Of a DNA stretch of 64,000 nt, positions 1-11,596 are shown piece by piece. The stretch is taken from positions 43,016,429 through 43,080,428 of the forward strand of contig OX485804.1 in NCBI GenBank assembly GCA_950295325.1, written 5' to 3'. Position numbers and translations under genes: made by a program. Source of the DNA: Polytrichum commune (Eukaryota > Streptophyta > Polytrichopsida > Polytrichales > Polytrichaceae). Below the pieces are notes generated by a model. The model saw nothing but the letters and a program-made list of their open reading frames with translations, did not search any database and had not been told where the DNA came from. The first letter of the stretch is position 1, and every line of letters starts with the position of its first letter.

Positions 1-106
1 ATTGAGATAACAAATGTTTCACCAGGGACATAATTACATTAGTTAAAAAATTATACATATTGCTCCCACCTTGAAGTATGAGAAGCAGGTCAATATCCTT
101 CCTTAC

Positions 107-3100
107 CAAATTATACTCCATGAAGAGGGTTTGTGCAAGGCGACGTAATGTTGTTCGAGGGCAATAATTCCATGGAATTCCGGGCTTTTCATGCATATCC
201 ACAGCTACAAATGCATCTTCTTGGCACCTACACAACGGTGCAGGGAATGGTTCCAAAAATTGATGTTAACAAGAATCTTTGTAATACCATCTTCCATTCA
301 AGTAGACACCACCAATCTCTATTTGGACATATTTAAACGTAAGACAACAACCGCCACTTGCTTATGATTCCTTCAAGAATTCAAAAGCGGTCTTGACGTC
401 TTGACAAGGAACGCACCAGGGGACTCTGACTTTTGTGCTCAGGTCAGGCATAAGGCGAACCTCGCCGGTGCACGTGAGCCCAGACTTAGGAACAGGTGCA
501 TCTATGCAGGATGGCATGGCCATAATGCATTTGGCAAGACCAACACCGTACTCCACCACCACTTCCTCAAAACGTTGAATCGGAACAACCTTTGTCATGA
601 AACAACAAGTGGCAATTAGTTAGCCTCAAACATTACAATTTGGTTAGAGTTTGTTTAGGAAAGGATTATAAGCATGAAGGTTTATCTCAGAAGAGAGACA
701 ACTTCACCTTGACTTCCTACCATTAGGCCATAGGACCAGTAGGCTTGAACAAAAACTCATATCCCGAAAACTATAAACACTAAGGATAGACTAAAACTCA
801 ACCCTAAGGATGGAATGGCCATTCAGAAATACAGAAATACAGAAATGTGAAAAAAACTGACCAACAACACCACAACTGTCCTCAAATGAAAATTTGGGCA
901 CACTAGGATTATCATGACAAAATTGACATTCAGTATCCTGCATGTCATATTGGTTATACAAGGTTAATCTCACACAAAAGAGACAAGATCACTCCCAATT
1001 CATACCATTAGCTCATACGAACTCTAGGCTTGAACAAAAAGTCATATCCCGCATTTCTCCATGGTCTCTCACATGAACAGACTATCAGCTCCATTCAAAA
1101 TCTCCAAGAAATCATTATTGCAAAACAAACTGACCAGCTACATCACAATTGTCCTTGATAAAAATTTGAGCACAGTAGCCTTATCAAGACATATTTTGAC
1201 ATTCAGTACACTGTAATAGCACTACAAGTACTGAGATCATCAGACATAGAGCTCTCATTTACTATATGCACTTTAGTGGCCACCTTCATGTGGCGATGAT
1301 GGATTTGGCAAACTGCTAAAACTCCAGAAAGCAAGGGCTGAATTTAGGTATGAAATTGCACATACCCTGCACCGTCGTTGTCCTGATACATCAGCAAACA
1401 TCAACCGAACTCGCTTCAATTCAACAGATTTCACAACAACCAGCTCTTGGGCATTAACCTCCAATGGTACTGGTGCTGGAACAGCCTCTGGACCAATGTA
1501 ATCTTTTGAGCTGCCAATCCCACTTTCAGGACCAGGTTTTGGGGTTTGAGGTGGGTTTGGCACTGGATCTGTTACTTTAAACTCAAACAAGGGCGGTCGC
1601 TCAACTTGCGTAGGAGGAATAATAGACTCTTGCAACCGTATCAAACTTTCGGTCGAATGCGAGCGTGAAAGTACTGAAAAACTGCGAGGAGGTTTGATTC
1701 CTTCCAGCTTGTAAAACTCGAGAGCATTTCGGCCCAAAATAAGCTCTCCAGCCGCAATGGCCTCCTCAAGGGTGAGGTCCCCGTTGTCATATGACTCACA
1801 TAAAACACGGGAGAGTATATCCCGTGACCACTTGGCCCCTACAATAATTCAATCACGCAGTAAACCATTTAAACTTTTTGACAACCAAGAAAAGTAAATT
1901 TCCCCTTCCATAAGAATTATGCATGGAAAACTGTCCTGCATACAGCTCAAATTAGAGGCCTTACGCTTTTTTTTATTGATTGTTAAGCTACCTGCCCCTT
2001 TCCTACCCTGCGTCAGGAGTAATCATGAGGTATGAAGCTCAAGAGGAAATGTAACCATGGTCGGGATTCCATACTAAGCTTATGATAGATTATAGAAATT
2101 GAAAAAATTAACGTTATAGCTAAGCATCATGCATTTTCTTACAACAGAGTGAAACTACTAAGTAACTTTCCCTATGTTTTGAGAATGTAATATGTATGAA
2201 CAAGATGGCAGTGTTGAGGCTTCAAGTTATTATCAATATACATACCTAGATAGAAAGTCTCTGGGAAAGCATATCCATCACTGCTGTACATGATCTGCCC
2301 ACAAATGCCAAGAAATCTCACAATTTGAAATAACATAAGTCTGTTAATCAAGTTTACATGCACATGACTTGTCATTGTAGATTAACATTCTAAACTTGGA
2401 TAGGTAGGAACCAAGAATGCAACCAAGAAGTTCATAGTTTTTGCAAGTGTTTGAAAGAGGGTCACCTTGTTTACAGGTGCCAAGTCAAGGAGATCACTGA
2501 CAGCACATCGCATCCCTCGCACACTCAACATAGGTACTACAAGCCCGAAGTCAATGTGCACCTGCGGTCCAAATGTTTAGGACACATTTCGTCAAATGAG
2601 CAATCCTCTAAAATACTGTAAATTAACTTAGGTCACACTGCCTGATTGAGCAATATCATGTCCATGGGAGGTTCCATTTGGACACCATTGTCTGTAATAA
2701 TGAAAATATGATACCTCACACTACTCTAATCATCCCAAGAATCTTTACACTTGAAAGATTAATAGTAGCCCATCTATTGATGTTTTGCAAGACTCTATGT
2801 GATAATGCATCAAATTTGTAAGATGTCTGAGGGTCTAAAAATGCTTGTACAGTGAAGTGCATAACCATTCAATGCATGACAGTTTATCTATTCTTCCTCC
2901 ATAGCAGTGAAGCCATCATTGTGTGGTGATAAGACATTGTAATTATTTGATTTTTCTAGGTAAAGATATTATAGCCTGGACATACTTGCGGATAGACACT
3001 GGCAAGGTAAGAAGCCTCCCGCATGAAAGGGTAGGAGCCATGCAACAGCACAATGCGGCTTTTGATGAACAAGGGATCTTCCAAAATAGCTCGAAGATGG

Positions 3101-6100
3101 AGAGGATTGGCAAGCTCCAGCTGCAAATCTTTGTCTCCAAATCTGAAAAAATAACAATTTGAGAGCTTTGTAAGAACAAGGAACCTTTTATGTCGGATCA
3201 ATGCTTTGACAGGTTGAAAGACACCCTTGGTCGGGCTACTTAAAAATGACAATCTTTCTAATGGAAGCTTGTCATAGTAGGCATTCAAGTCACTGAATTA
3301 TATTTGGTGAGCATGCATGTGAAGTGGAAAAAACCCTACATCTCATGTTGAACTACTATGTCTTACCCAGTATGAATCTGCATAGGGATGTTGCGCTGCG
3401 TGGCAACCTCAAGAGCACGAACAAACATGAAATCAATGAATTCTTTGTTTGAAACTCGAACCGGTTGCCCTGCTTCGTGGTTGCCTGAAACACAATGCAA
3501 TACAATACAGTCATTGTAAACAAAACATGGTCCTGCCTAACTTTTTGCAAAACGGAAGTGCTTCGTTTGCGATATAAATACTGATGTGAACACAAAGCCA
3601 TATGCATAGAAAAGATGAAACAAAGTAGAGTCCTCATACGCAAGTTTTCTTGGAGCCCATTCTCAGCAGCCTGAGCAGAAACGAGTGGGTTAATTCGGAG
3701 GCCACTGCGGTATGCACATATGCTCTTGAAAGCAACCACTTTCTCCGACAGTGTGGAGCAGCATTTCTTAGTTAAAGCCAAACAACAAATCTTCCATACA
3801 AAAACAGACGGAAAGCAAGCTCTAAGAGAAGATGCATCCTGCCAGAGGTCACAACTGCCTAATGCAGAAGTACTGTAAGTTGTTGTAAGGATATGACTCT
3901 AGAGTGGACACAAATCGGTGGTCAAAGCTCTCCAGTGTCCATGTTGCAAGTCCACCTTGTCCCTGTCAAAAATTAACCAAGACCAAGCAAGTTAGCAAAA
4001 TACTAATCTCTATACAGAACATATCTGCTTGCAAATTCCTTCAAATGATGCACAAAAACATACACAAAAATTGTTGTAAATATAAAAAAATATTAATCAA
4101 CACAACTGAGAAAGTTAGCAAGATACATACAAGAACAGATCTGCTTGGAAATACCTTCAAGTGATACACAGAAACATACACAAAAAACTGTTGAAACATA
4201 TACAAAAACTGTTGAGATGGACAAATATATACACAAATGTTGCAGCTTACATAAGGTTGATACATAAGGTTGTGTATGCATATGTGCATGTACTCAGAAC
4301 AGTTGAAACATGTGCAAAACATCCACAAAAGTTTCATAAAAGTTTCATAGACTGTGTTCTTTAATCAATTGATTGCAGTGCTTACCACAGGCTGATTGAG
4401 CACTGCTTCGGCAACAGTCTCAATACGCAGAACACGATGAACACCCGGTATATATTTTCGGTGCCACCCCATGCCCAGCATTTTGTCCATCGTCAGACCA
4501 TCATCCAGGAGGACAATTTCAATGTTGGCCCCACTAAAGCACTTCTCACTCACAGCTTCCAACCCAATGGCATTCCGATGCTCCTTGATAGCATTCACAT
4601 CTGGCTCGACGCCATACAAGTTACCAAGCTCCTGGAGACTCCTCTGTTGACACACAAATGCAAGCAATCAGAGATCAAGTTGCAAGGGACACTGAAGTGC
4701 ACATGGTAACTTCAATCATTGATGTTTGAAGGAATATGACTTTGTTTCTCAAGAATCTCTGCAGCAGCACATCGTATTTTGAAACTTCCTATACTAAAAT
4801 CTTCTTTTAAATGAAGGCATTTGTGCTTGGATGGCAGCTCAAGATCACCTGCTAGAATCCATTGAATCAAATGGAATCCTGTTGAGATTGGTGATTGGTG
4901 GATGATGGAACCAATTCATATCCCAGGATCTCGAAATATTTATTTATTTTAAATGATAATAATCATAATCATCATAATAATAAGGAGAAGGGGGGGGGAG
5001 GGGGGGAGGGGGGGAGGGCAAATTGAGCATGGCCACCTTACACTCACTCAAACTATTGAGAACTTGAAGATTGGTCAAGCTCTCAATGGTTTGAGCTTTG
5101 GATGAAAGCTTGTCAACTCCAAGTATCAAACTCCCCAAAAGTGTCAAGTTTGAGCTCTTGTGTAAAGGTAGCCCTTAGGTCTATTGGTTCCTCCAAGGAA
5201 ATCACTGTTCCCCAGGTTGACCTAGTTGATTGCATAAAAAATGATTGTAGGTGGAATTCGCCAATGCTCATGCACAACCACTCCCTGAACATTGTTCACT
5301 TTGGGAGAAGTAGTTGTGCATAGCAGTTCATTTTGAGAGTGGCAGTCAGAGGAGAAAGAAGACATCATCTTTGAGCTGTTCAAGGATCTGTCCATTAGAG
5401 AGTGTGAGATATATTCGGGTAGCATATGAGTGAAGGCTGCATCGGATAGGTGCAGGAGCAATTCAGCTAACTCCACCCACAATTCCCATTTTTTAAGGAA
5501 ATCAGCGATGCCAACAGGGGGTACAGTGAGGTTCGCTACCCTCTTGCAGCTCCTGGAGCAAGCCAGAATTCTTCTTTCCAAGTAAGTAACCGAGGGGCGT
5601 GGAAGTGGTTGTGTTTAGCAGTTCATTTCGAGAGATGGCATGGCAATGCCTAGAGTGGCAATCAGAGGAGAAAAAGACATTCTGATTGATTTGCTCAAGG
5701 ATCTGTCCATTAGGGAGTGAGATATATTCTGGTAGAATATGACTGAAGGCAGCATCGGATAGGTGCAAGAGCAATTCGGCTAATTCCACCCGCAATTTTC
5801 AGTTTTTAAGGCAATCAGCGAGGCCAATCGACCTGGGGAACAGTAAATTTCGCTACCCTTGGAGCTCCTTGAGCAAGCCGGAGTTCTTTGTTTCTAAGCA
5901 AGCGAGGGGCGTGGATGGGTGGACGATGACCAACCTGGTAGGCAAGGCTGAGGGGCACAGCGGAGAGGGCCTCGTGGCCGCGCTCATCAGACAGGCATTG
6001 CAGAAAGGGCAAGTTGGAGTCTAACGGCACCACGTTGTGTGCGTGCGCGTCGACCAGGGGTACACTTGAACATGTCGCACGAATTTGCTCGTGCTCCGCC

Positions 6101-6138
6101 TCCCAAATTGTCCCCGCCCCTCCATATGTGCTTCCCAT
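107..6138 (-). CDS. FluG/NodGS-type amidohydrolase-glutamine synthetase-like protein, 3' end cut by window edge
   Basis: Eleven exons can be joined in frame on the minus strand: 5935-6138, 4386-4643, 3912-3962, 3640-3766, 3367-3484, 2986-3142, 2466-2561, 2246-2294, 1366-1838, 417-589 and 107-227. They give 609 residues; the plant family is about 850, so roughly the last 250-300 residues (most of the synthetase catalytic domain) lie beyond base 1. Residues 1-490 resemble an amidohydrolase barrel: HAH at 32-34, QIHTGFGDKD with H251, LLHGSYPF with H287 and SSDGY with D343 are the likely metal ligands. The synthetase-like part starts near residue 495 (RLMFADVSGQRRCR) and continues through GEVRLMPDLSTK and YCPRTTLRRLA. 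A proline-rich linker lies between them, near residues 410-480. The start is the first ATG upstream of the VDAHAHN motif; a TTG further upstream was not chosen. The exon 3/4 junction (donor TTT|GTGTCC, acceptor AAG) is the weakest. In Arabidopsis the homologue is NodGS; fungal FluG has the same fusion. The enzymatic activity of the plant protein is not certain. Confidence 0.88.
675..1225. repeat. Direct duplication inside intron 9 of the FluG-like gene
   Basis: Two diverged copies of about 270 bp lie head to tail, near 675-950 and 963-1225. Shared landmarks are TAGGCTTGAACAAAAA(C/G)TCATATCCCG, AACTGACCA..TACA(C)CACAA and TTGACATTCAGTA. The copies are intronic, with no coding signal. Confidence 0.7.
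3988..4196. repeat. Short tandem duplication inside intron 2 of the FluG-like gene
   Basis: Two copies of about 90 bp begin near 3988 (GTTAGCAAAATAC) and 4110 (GTTAGCAAGATAC). Both contain ATCTGCTTG and AAACATACACAAAAA. AT-rich and non-coding. Confidence 0.6.
4990..5018 (+). repeat. G-rich tract in intron 1
   Basis: Plus-strand runs of 9, 7, 7 and 3 G are separated by single A bases. The transcript of this minus-strand gene would carry the C-rich complement. The tract could form a G-quadruplex on the plus DNA strand. Run lengths may be affected by sequencing. Confidence 0.85.
5311..5915. repeat. Tandem duplication of about 300 bp in intron 1
   Basis: Copy A is about 5311-5605 and copy B about 5606-5915. 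They share GTTGTG..TAGCAGTTCATTT, CAAGGATCTGTCCATTAG, GCATCGGATAGGTGCA and GAGGGGCGTGGA. On the minus strand both copies stay open for about 100 codons and share the peptide VELAELLLHLSDAAF. I recognise no protein family in it. Copy B ends only about 20 bp from the exon 1 donor at 5935. Confidence 0.75.
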
Positions 6139-7478
6139 TGCGCCTTGATCCTCCTCAATGCTCCTCACCACTTGCAAATTTCACTCGCTCACTCGATACC
6201 CTACAGTCTCGCTGATTGATTGATTCAAAGCTCTGAGGATCAGCACGAACGACTATCATCCGCTCCTTCGGAATGATTACTGTGAATCCGTGTTGCTGAT
6301 GGGTCGGTTCCAAATCCTGTGAAACCAACTCCACACAATTCTCAATTCCCTCAAAAGCAGCTGGACTCCTATTACAAGCTAAACGAAATAGATGATCACA
6401 TGGAAGCAACAGAGAACCACGAATTGACTAATATCAATCCAATCGCATCACATGCAGCAAGGAAATTCTCACCCACTCCTCGCCACAGATCACAACCTTA
6501 CTTCCCATCAAGCAGAGCAAGCTACAGAAACCCAACGAGTCCAACAATTATTGCCACTCCCACCATGTCACTCAATCCAACCCCCTCAACATATAAACCT
6601 AAAATAAAATCCACTTCCAGGGAATAGCTCAAAACATTTCCCTCTTGTAGCTTACTGTTACAAGCCAAACAAGTAAATCACATAAAAGTCCTTTATTGGT
6701 TAACAACAACACTTTAATTAATGACCATCACACAACTAGATGAAGTAGCTGACACATGGAAGTCGCCCTTCATTGCTTACTCAAAACATTTCCTTCTTAA
6801 AATGGACTATGACAAACTAGACGAAGTAGTAGCTCAAATGGAAGTCACCTTTACAAACTACACGAAGAACCTCACGTGGAAATCACCCTTCATTGCATAA
6901 CTTCAACGCATTAATCAATGACCATCACATACCTACCTTCCAACACACTACCTACCTCGCTCCGATCCTTCCCAGTACACACTCCCAAAGAATAGGCTCA
7001 AAACCATTCCTTCTTAAAGCGGACTATTGGAAACTAGATGAAACAGCTCACATGGAAGCCACCATTACAAAGTAGATGAAGTAGCTTACATCGAAGTGAC
7101 CCTACATTGGATAATAACAACGCATTAATCAAAGACCATCGCATACAATTCCACACATTCTCTCCGCCATTCACTCACACCTTCACATCAAATACAGTAA
7201 GCTCACGAAAACTCGACGAATCCATCGATTATTGCAACACCCTCAAAATCACCTCACCCAACCCTCAACAGACAACGAATCCAAAAACAGAATCCGCCAC
7301 CTCTCACACACACCACGTTCCGATCCTTCCCAGTATGTAATCCTAGGAATCAGCTCAAACCCCTAATTCAATGACATCTTCGACTCCCTTACACATGGGC
7401 AGCAGCAACCATGGATGATTGAGTAGTACTTACTCAATCAAACGGCTGTCCAAACCAAACCGACCACCTGCAAATGGA
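6139..7478. other. Upstream region of the FluG-like gene with degenerate tandem repeats
   Basis: No supported gene. From about 6650 to 7140 a block recurs in diverged form, built from AAACTAGATGAAGTAGCT, CACATGGAAGTCACC, CTTCATTG and ATTAATCA(A/T)(A/G)GACCATC. The small open frames here are fragments of this repeat. The 5' untranslated region of the FluG-like gene probably lies within 6139-6400, but I see no clear TATA box. Confidence 0.55.
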
Positions 7479-7745
7479 TCAGATCAAGTAAGGGGAGCCC
7501 TGCAATGATCGAAGTCGCCTATCATGCATTTGCACCAAAGTGAGCGATGATGCGACTTCGATCCCCGAGGGATTGAGGCGATGGCGATCGAGAACTTGAT
7601 GTTTTCTCTCAACAAGAGTGCTGCCTCCGGACGGACAGCGATCTGCTTGGGCTTTCGAAGAGCGGAGAGCCGTTGGATCCCTCCAGTCGCCACACGTGGA
7701 CCGTTCGATCGGAGCCCCCCTGTCCAAACGATGCTGGCACTCATG
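7479..7745 (-). other. GC-rich block with a G-box; possible promoter or 5' exon
   Basis: This block is clearly richer in G+C than its surroundings and contains CCACACGTGGACC, a G-box-like palindrome, near 7690. Two overlapping minus-strand frames of 82-86 codons are open, but neither resembles a family I know. It could be a distal promoter or untranslated exon of the FluG-like gene 1.3 kb downstream, or the remnant of another gene. Confidence 0.35.
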
Positions 7746-8100
7746 CTGTGAGGGCGGTCTAGGTGGTGGTCTAACCTACTACTGGTAAGTTACTAGGTGG
7801 ACAAAAGCGCCTGATAGGTGAGCATACTAAAGAGCCTCGAAATAGGACGGAGGCCTACTAAGGTATCATTAATAATGTCATTCTTCATATGTGTTGACTC
7901 TTTTTAGGTTAGGTGTGTGGGGGACCTATTGTGGGCTCTTCCCACTCCATTCACAAATTTGGCCTTTGGATTGAATCGGGCATTGTCGCTTTTAAATGTT
8001 AGCACTTATCTCATCGTATTCAAATACCACTAGACATGTTTTTTCTTTTTTAAATATGATTTTTTTTGTTAATTTGAGAGGCTATGGGTGCATTGGCCAT

Positions 8101-8340
8101 CCATACCAATGAACGGGGAGATTTGATCATTAGTTACATATGAACTGGTTGAGTTTGAGAATGAACTGGTTGGACTTCAAGACTTCAAGAAAGTTTTCAA
8201 TCGTTTTTAAGAAGAATCTAAGGACTATACCTTCACACTAGTGAAGAAAAACCGAGGATGACAACATGTAACTGGTTGGACTTAGAAACACCGTGATTTT
8301 GATCAAACTATCCAAAAATCTCCTCAGACATCGGTCCATG
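8101..8340 (+). repeat. G-family dispersed repeat
   Basis: Related to copies near 11.2, 31.6, 49.1 and 57.5 kb. Shared motifs in order are CAATGAA(C/T)GGGGAGA, GGTTGAGTTTGAGAA, TGGTTGGACTT and GACTTAGAAACACC. No intact protein is encoded. It begins a gene-free stretch that runs to 9364. Confidence 0.65.
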
Positions 8341-8559
8341 CATTTTCAATCAACCTAAATTTCACGGGATATATGTGATTCCTCTGTGATTATTTAAATT
8401 TTGTGATAGGACAAGGATTTTGAGTCTACAATTTTTGCTAAATAATATATGCATTCAATTAATGGATTTTTTTTTTTTTAATCAAAGCGTGTATTTTGAT
8501 CTTATCATAATCATCTATGCATATGCATTTTTATTATAGGATTGTATCACACAATTCAA

Positions 8560-8910
8560 GTGTGTTCTAATAATGGATTTGGGCCTTTGTCTAATTGTAC
8601 TCTCAAATACCAATATTTTCTAAATTGTACATGTTGTCATTCCAAGCTTGAGAATTGGACTCAAAATACACAAGTAATAGGAGGTCATATTGAAGATAGT
8701 CTTTTTCTTGAAATGATCACACACCCTCCCGTCCCCCCCCCCCCCCGTTTAAAAATTGTTAACTATTCAACTTAGAATGGTGTTTGAATTTTGAGCACAA
8801 AGTTCAATCTCATCAAGACACATGCATTTATGGGTTTTTGTTCTTAATAGAAAAAAGCCTTGGCATATACCACTCATGTATAGGCATCCAAATGGATAAA
8901 CCACAACATA
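8560..8910 (+). repeat. L-family dispersed repeat, copy 1
   Basis: Shares the order AGGTCAT.TTGAAGATAGTC, CACCCTCCC, AACTATTCA, TTTTGAGCACAAAGTTCAAT and CATATACCACTCATGTATAGG with copies near 9.1, 18.9, 43.1, 46.7 and 60.7 kb. A 14-C run at 8733-8746 interrupts it. Confidence 0.6.
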
Positions 8911-9059
8911 ACGCCCACATAACATATATTATCCAAGTGGTATATGGCACAACTTATGTTCGTGAACAACACAACAATAAAAAAAATACACATGTTACTA
9001 TGAAGATTGGACCAAGCTATGGCCCCATCATGCCCATTGGATAGAATGGGGAATTCTTT

Positions 9060-9330
9060 CATTTCATTTGCAGTTGCGAATCACAAAGATTTTCATTTCA
9101 AGTTTCAAAAACGAAGTTGAGATGCAACAAGTTTCAAGAGGTCAATATAGAGACATTCTTTTTCTTTCAACTGACCACATAAGCCCTCCCAATTGTGCCG
9201 CTAATTTTGACCCTAGAATCTTGTCTATCTTTTGAGCACATAGTCCAATCCCTTCGAAACACTTTTGAACCTTAGGAGATACCACTCAACACATGTGTCC
9301 AATTCAAAAAGAAGACGGACCACTAATGTA
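9060..9330 (+). repeat. L-family dispersed repeat, copy 2
   Basis: A second copy directly follows copy 1. It carries GCAGTTGCGAATCAC, GCCCTCCCAATTGTG, TTTTGAGCACATAGTCCAAT and ACACATGTGTCCAATT. A fragment with the same leading part is seen near 36530-36620. Confidence 0.65.
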
Positions 9331-9364
9331 TATGGCTTCATGGCTACTTCACACATGAAACTAA

Positions 9365-9863
9365 GGGCCACTTCACACACGAGACTGAGAGCCCGTGACC
9401 ATTGCACTTCAAGCACTCTCATTGGTGGAAAAGGCATAGCCGGTCTAAGTTCGCTTCACACTACGCTTGAGGGACCAACGGATTATGTAAATGCAAGATG
9501 GATGTAAAGTCTACATGCATCCCTACATGGCATCAAATGGAACATGTTTCATGGTCACTCGGACTATTTTCAAAAACCACCTCTTGGAGGTAGGCCTAAC
9601 ACAAAATTGGGAGACCATGACACTCCAATTGCTCACAACCGTTGATTTATTCTATCTTATCATGTGTGAGGACCCGCATGAATAGAAATTCATTGAAATA
9701 GCATTTGGTTGAGGGCCCAGTCACACATGGTTGCACACTATACTTGAGGGTCCGTGACCACACTAAATGATTTTCGAGGTGTGTTGGAACAGCCTTTGGA
9801 CACGTTCTTTTGGGCTCTCACAATTTCATGGTCACGGCTCTTGGCTCGTGTGTGAAGTGGCCC
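9365..9863 (+). mobile_element. M-family MITE (subfamily A), complete copy with TAA duplication
   Basis: The ends are perfect 19-bp inverted repeats, GGGCCACTTCACACACGAG and its complement, inside imperfect inverted repeats of about 45 bp. The flanks are TAA at 9362-9364 and TAA at 9864-9866, a 3-bp target duplication. No transposase is encoded, so the copy is non-autonomous. The end sequence and TNA target fit PIF/Harbinger (Tourist-like) elements; that assignment is inference. A 64-codon frame at 9491-9685 recurs in other copies. Confidence 0.85.
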
Positions 9864-10360
9864 TAAGAGTATGTGACCTTTACACTTCAAGCACTCTCAT
9901 TGGTGGAAAAAGGTGGAGCCGGACCAAGTTCGCTTCACACTATGCTTGAGGGACCAACATAGTAAGTGAATGCAAGATGGATGTAAAGTGTACATGCATT
10001 CCCACATGGCATCAAACGGATCATGTTTCATTGTCACTTGAAACATGATACTATTTTATGTTTGTATGCACTTTGAATGCTCACAACCATTGCTTTATTC
10101 TATTTTATCATGTATGAGGACCCGCATGAATAGAAACTCAATGAAATAGCATTTGGTTGAGGGCCCCGTCACATATGACTTCACACTACACTTTAGGATC
10201 CGTGACCACACTACATGATTTTGGAGGTGTCTTGGGACAGCCTTTGGACACTTTCTTTTGGGCTCTCATAATTTCATGGTCACGGCTCTTGGCTCATGTG
10301 TGAAGTGGCGTTCTCGATTGTATCACCGAGATATTTAGAGATGGTCCACTCTAAGGGGGT
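9864..10360 (+). mobile_element. M-family subfamily A copy lacking its left terminus, with extra 3' flank
   Basis: This copy abuts the right end of the 9365-9863 copy. It lacks the left GGGCCACTTCACAC terminus and has a shortened middle. Its right end reads GTGTGAAGTGGC at 10309. A 50-bp flank (10311-10360) follows and is repeated after the next copy. Confidence 0.75.
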
Positions 10361-10910
10361 ACGGACCACTTCACACATGGGATTGAGAGCCCGTGACCAT
10401 TTCACTTCAAGCACTCTCATTGGTGGAAAAGGTGGAGCCGGTCCAAGTTCGCTTCACACCACGCTTGAGGGACCAACGGAATATGTGAATGCAAGATGGA
10501 TGTAAAGTATGCATGGATTCTTACATGGCATCAAATGGAACATGTTTCATGGTCACTCAGACTATTTTCAAAAACCACCTCTTGGAGGTAGGCCTAACAC
10601 AAAACCGGGAGACCATGGCACTCCGATTGCTCACAATCGTTGATTTATTCTATCTTATCATGTGTGAGGACCCGCATGAATAGAAATTCATTGAAATAAC
10701 ATTTGGTTGAGGGCCCAGTCACACATGACTTCACACTACACTTGAGGGTTCGTGACCACACTATGTGATTTTGGAAGTGTGTTGGGACGGCCTTCGGACA
10801 CGTTCTTTTGGGCTCTCACAATTTCATGGTCACGGCTCTTGGCTCGTGTGTGAAGTGGCGTTCTCAATTGTGTCACCGGGATATTTAGAAACAGTCCATT
10901 CAAAGGGGGT
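10361..10910 (+). mobile_element. M-family subfamily A copy plus duplicated 50-bp flank
   Basis: The left end is GGACCACTTCACACATGG, with one change in the terminus. The right end is at 10859. The trailing 50 bp (10861-10910) match 10311-10360, so the repeat spacing is exactly 550 bp. The shared non-element flank shows that this copy arose by tandem duplication and not by a separate insertion. Confidence 0.75.
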
Positions 10911-11180
10911 AAGTTATGCTCGAGTCTTGGGCTACTTTCAAGTTGTGCCTTCCATGTGGGGATTTGTGCCTGTCCCTAGGAAGCTTAGTATATAATGGAC
11001 AATAGTGACACATGAATCCCAATTTGAATGGTCCATGGTTGTGTAGAGGAGTATGCATTAAAGTTTGTGCCGTAAAGGGCTACCAGGTTCTTCTGTTCCA
11101 TGCCAAACCCTAATTGTCACATGCGATTTAAGTTGTGTCAACCACACCGTGACTGCCATGTGGCAAAAGTATGACAACCG

Positions 11181-11596
11181 GATCAATGAATGGGGAGAAC
11201 CAACCACTAGTATAGATGAGCCGGTTGAGTTTGAGAAACAATCGGTTAAAGTTCAAGACTTAAAAGGAAAATTACCATTTGTTTTAGAGTTATTTGTAGA
11301 ATACACCACAAATTAATGAATACAAATCAAAAGATCACCACGTAACATTATCCATTTGTTATCAGCCGTTTCTTTTTAATAAATATTCAGTGACAGTGTT
11401 TCATCTGACTTTATGTAGTTGAATCTCATATAACAATGATGATAGAGAATAACCATGATATGGTTCTCGAATAGTATTCGACTTATTCCCAATCCCACCC
11501 ACCCTCTGTACTCAATTGGATAATGTTATGGACATGTGACTGGTTGGACTTGGAAACACTAGGATTTGGACCAATTATGCCCAAAAACCTCCCCAT
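11181..11596 (+). repeat. G-family repeat interrupted by a small inverted-repeat element
   Basis: The left part (11181-11342) carries GATCAATGAATGGGGAGAAC, GGTTGAGTTTGAGAAACAAT and AAAAGATCACCAC. The right part (11529-11596) carries ACTGGTTGGACTTGGAAACA and CCAATTATGCCC. The copy near 31.6 kb runs through this junction without a break. Confidence 0.7.
11343..11528. mobile_element. 186-bp inverted-repeat element nested in a G-family repeat
   Basis: It starts TAACATTATCCA and ends TGGATAATGTTA, a perfect 12-bp inverted repeat. The interior is AT-rich and non-coding. It can also be read as a 10-bp inverted repeat flanked by TA duplications, as in Tc1/mariner-type MITEs. I cannot separate the two readings. 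Confidence 0.6.

Noticed and set aside
3356-3781. 141-codon minus-strand frame as a separate gene
   Set aside because: It spans exon 4 of the FluG-like gene in the right frame and then runs through an intron in a wrong frame into exon 5. Splicing explains the conserved parts better.
7484-7744. 86-codon minus-strand frame as a gene exon
   Set aside because: The block is GC-rich, so open frames are expected by chance, and two overlapping frames are equally open. I kept it only as a possible regulatory block.
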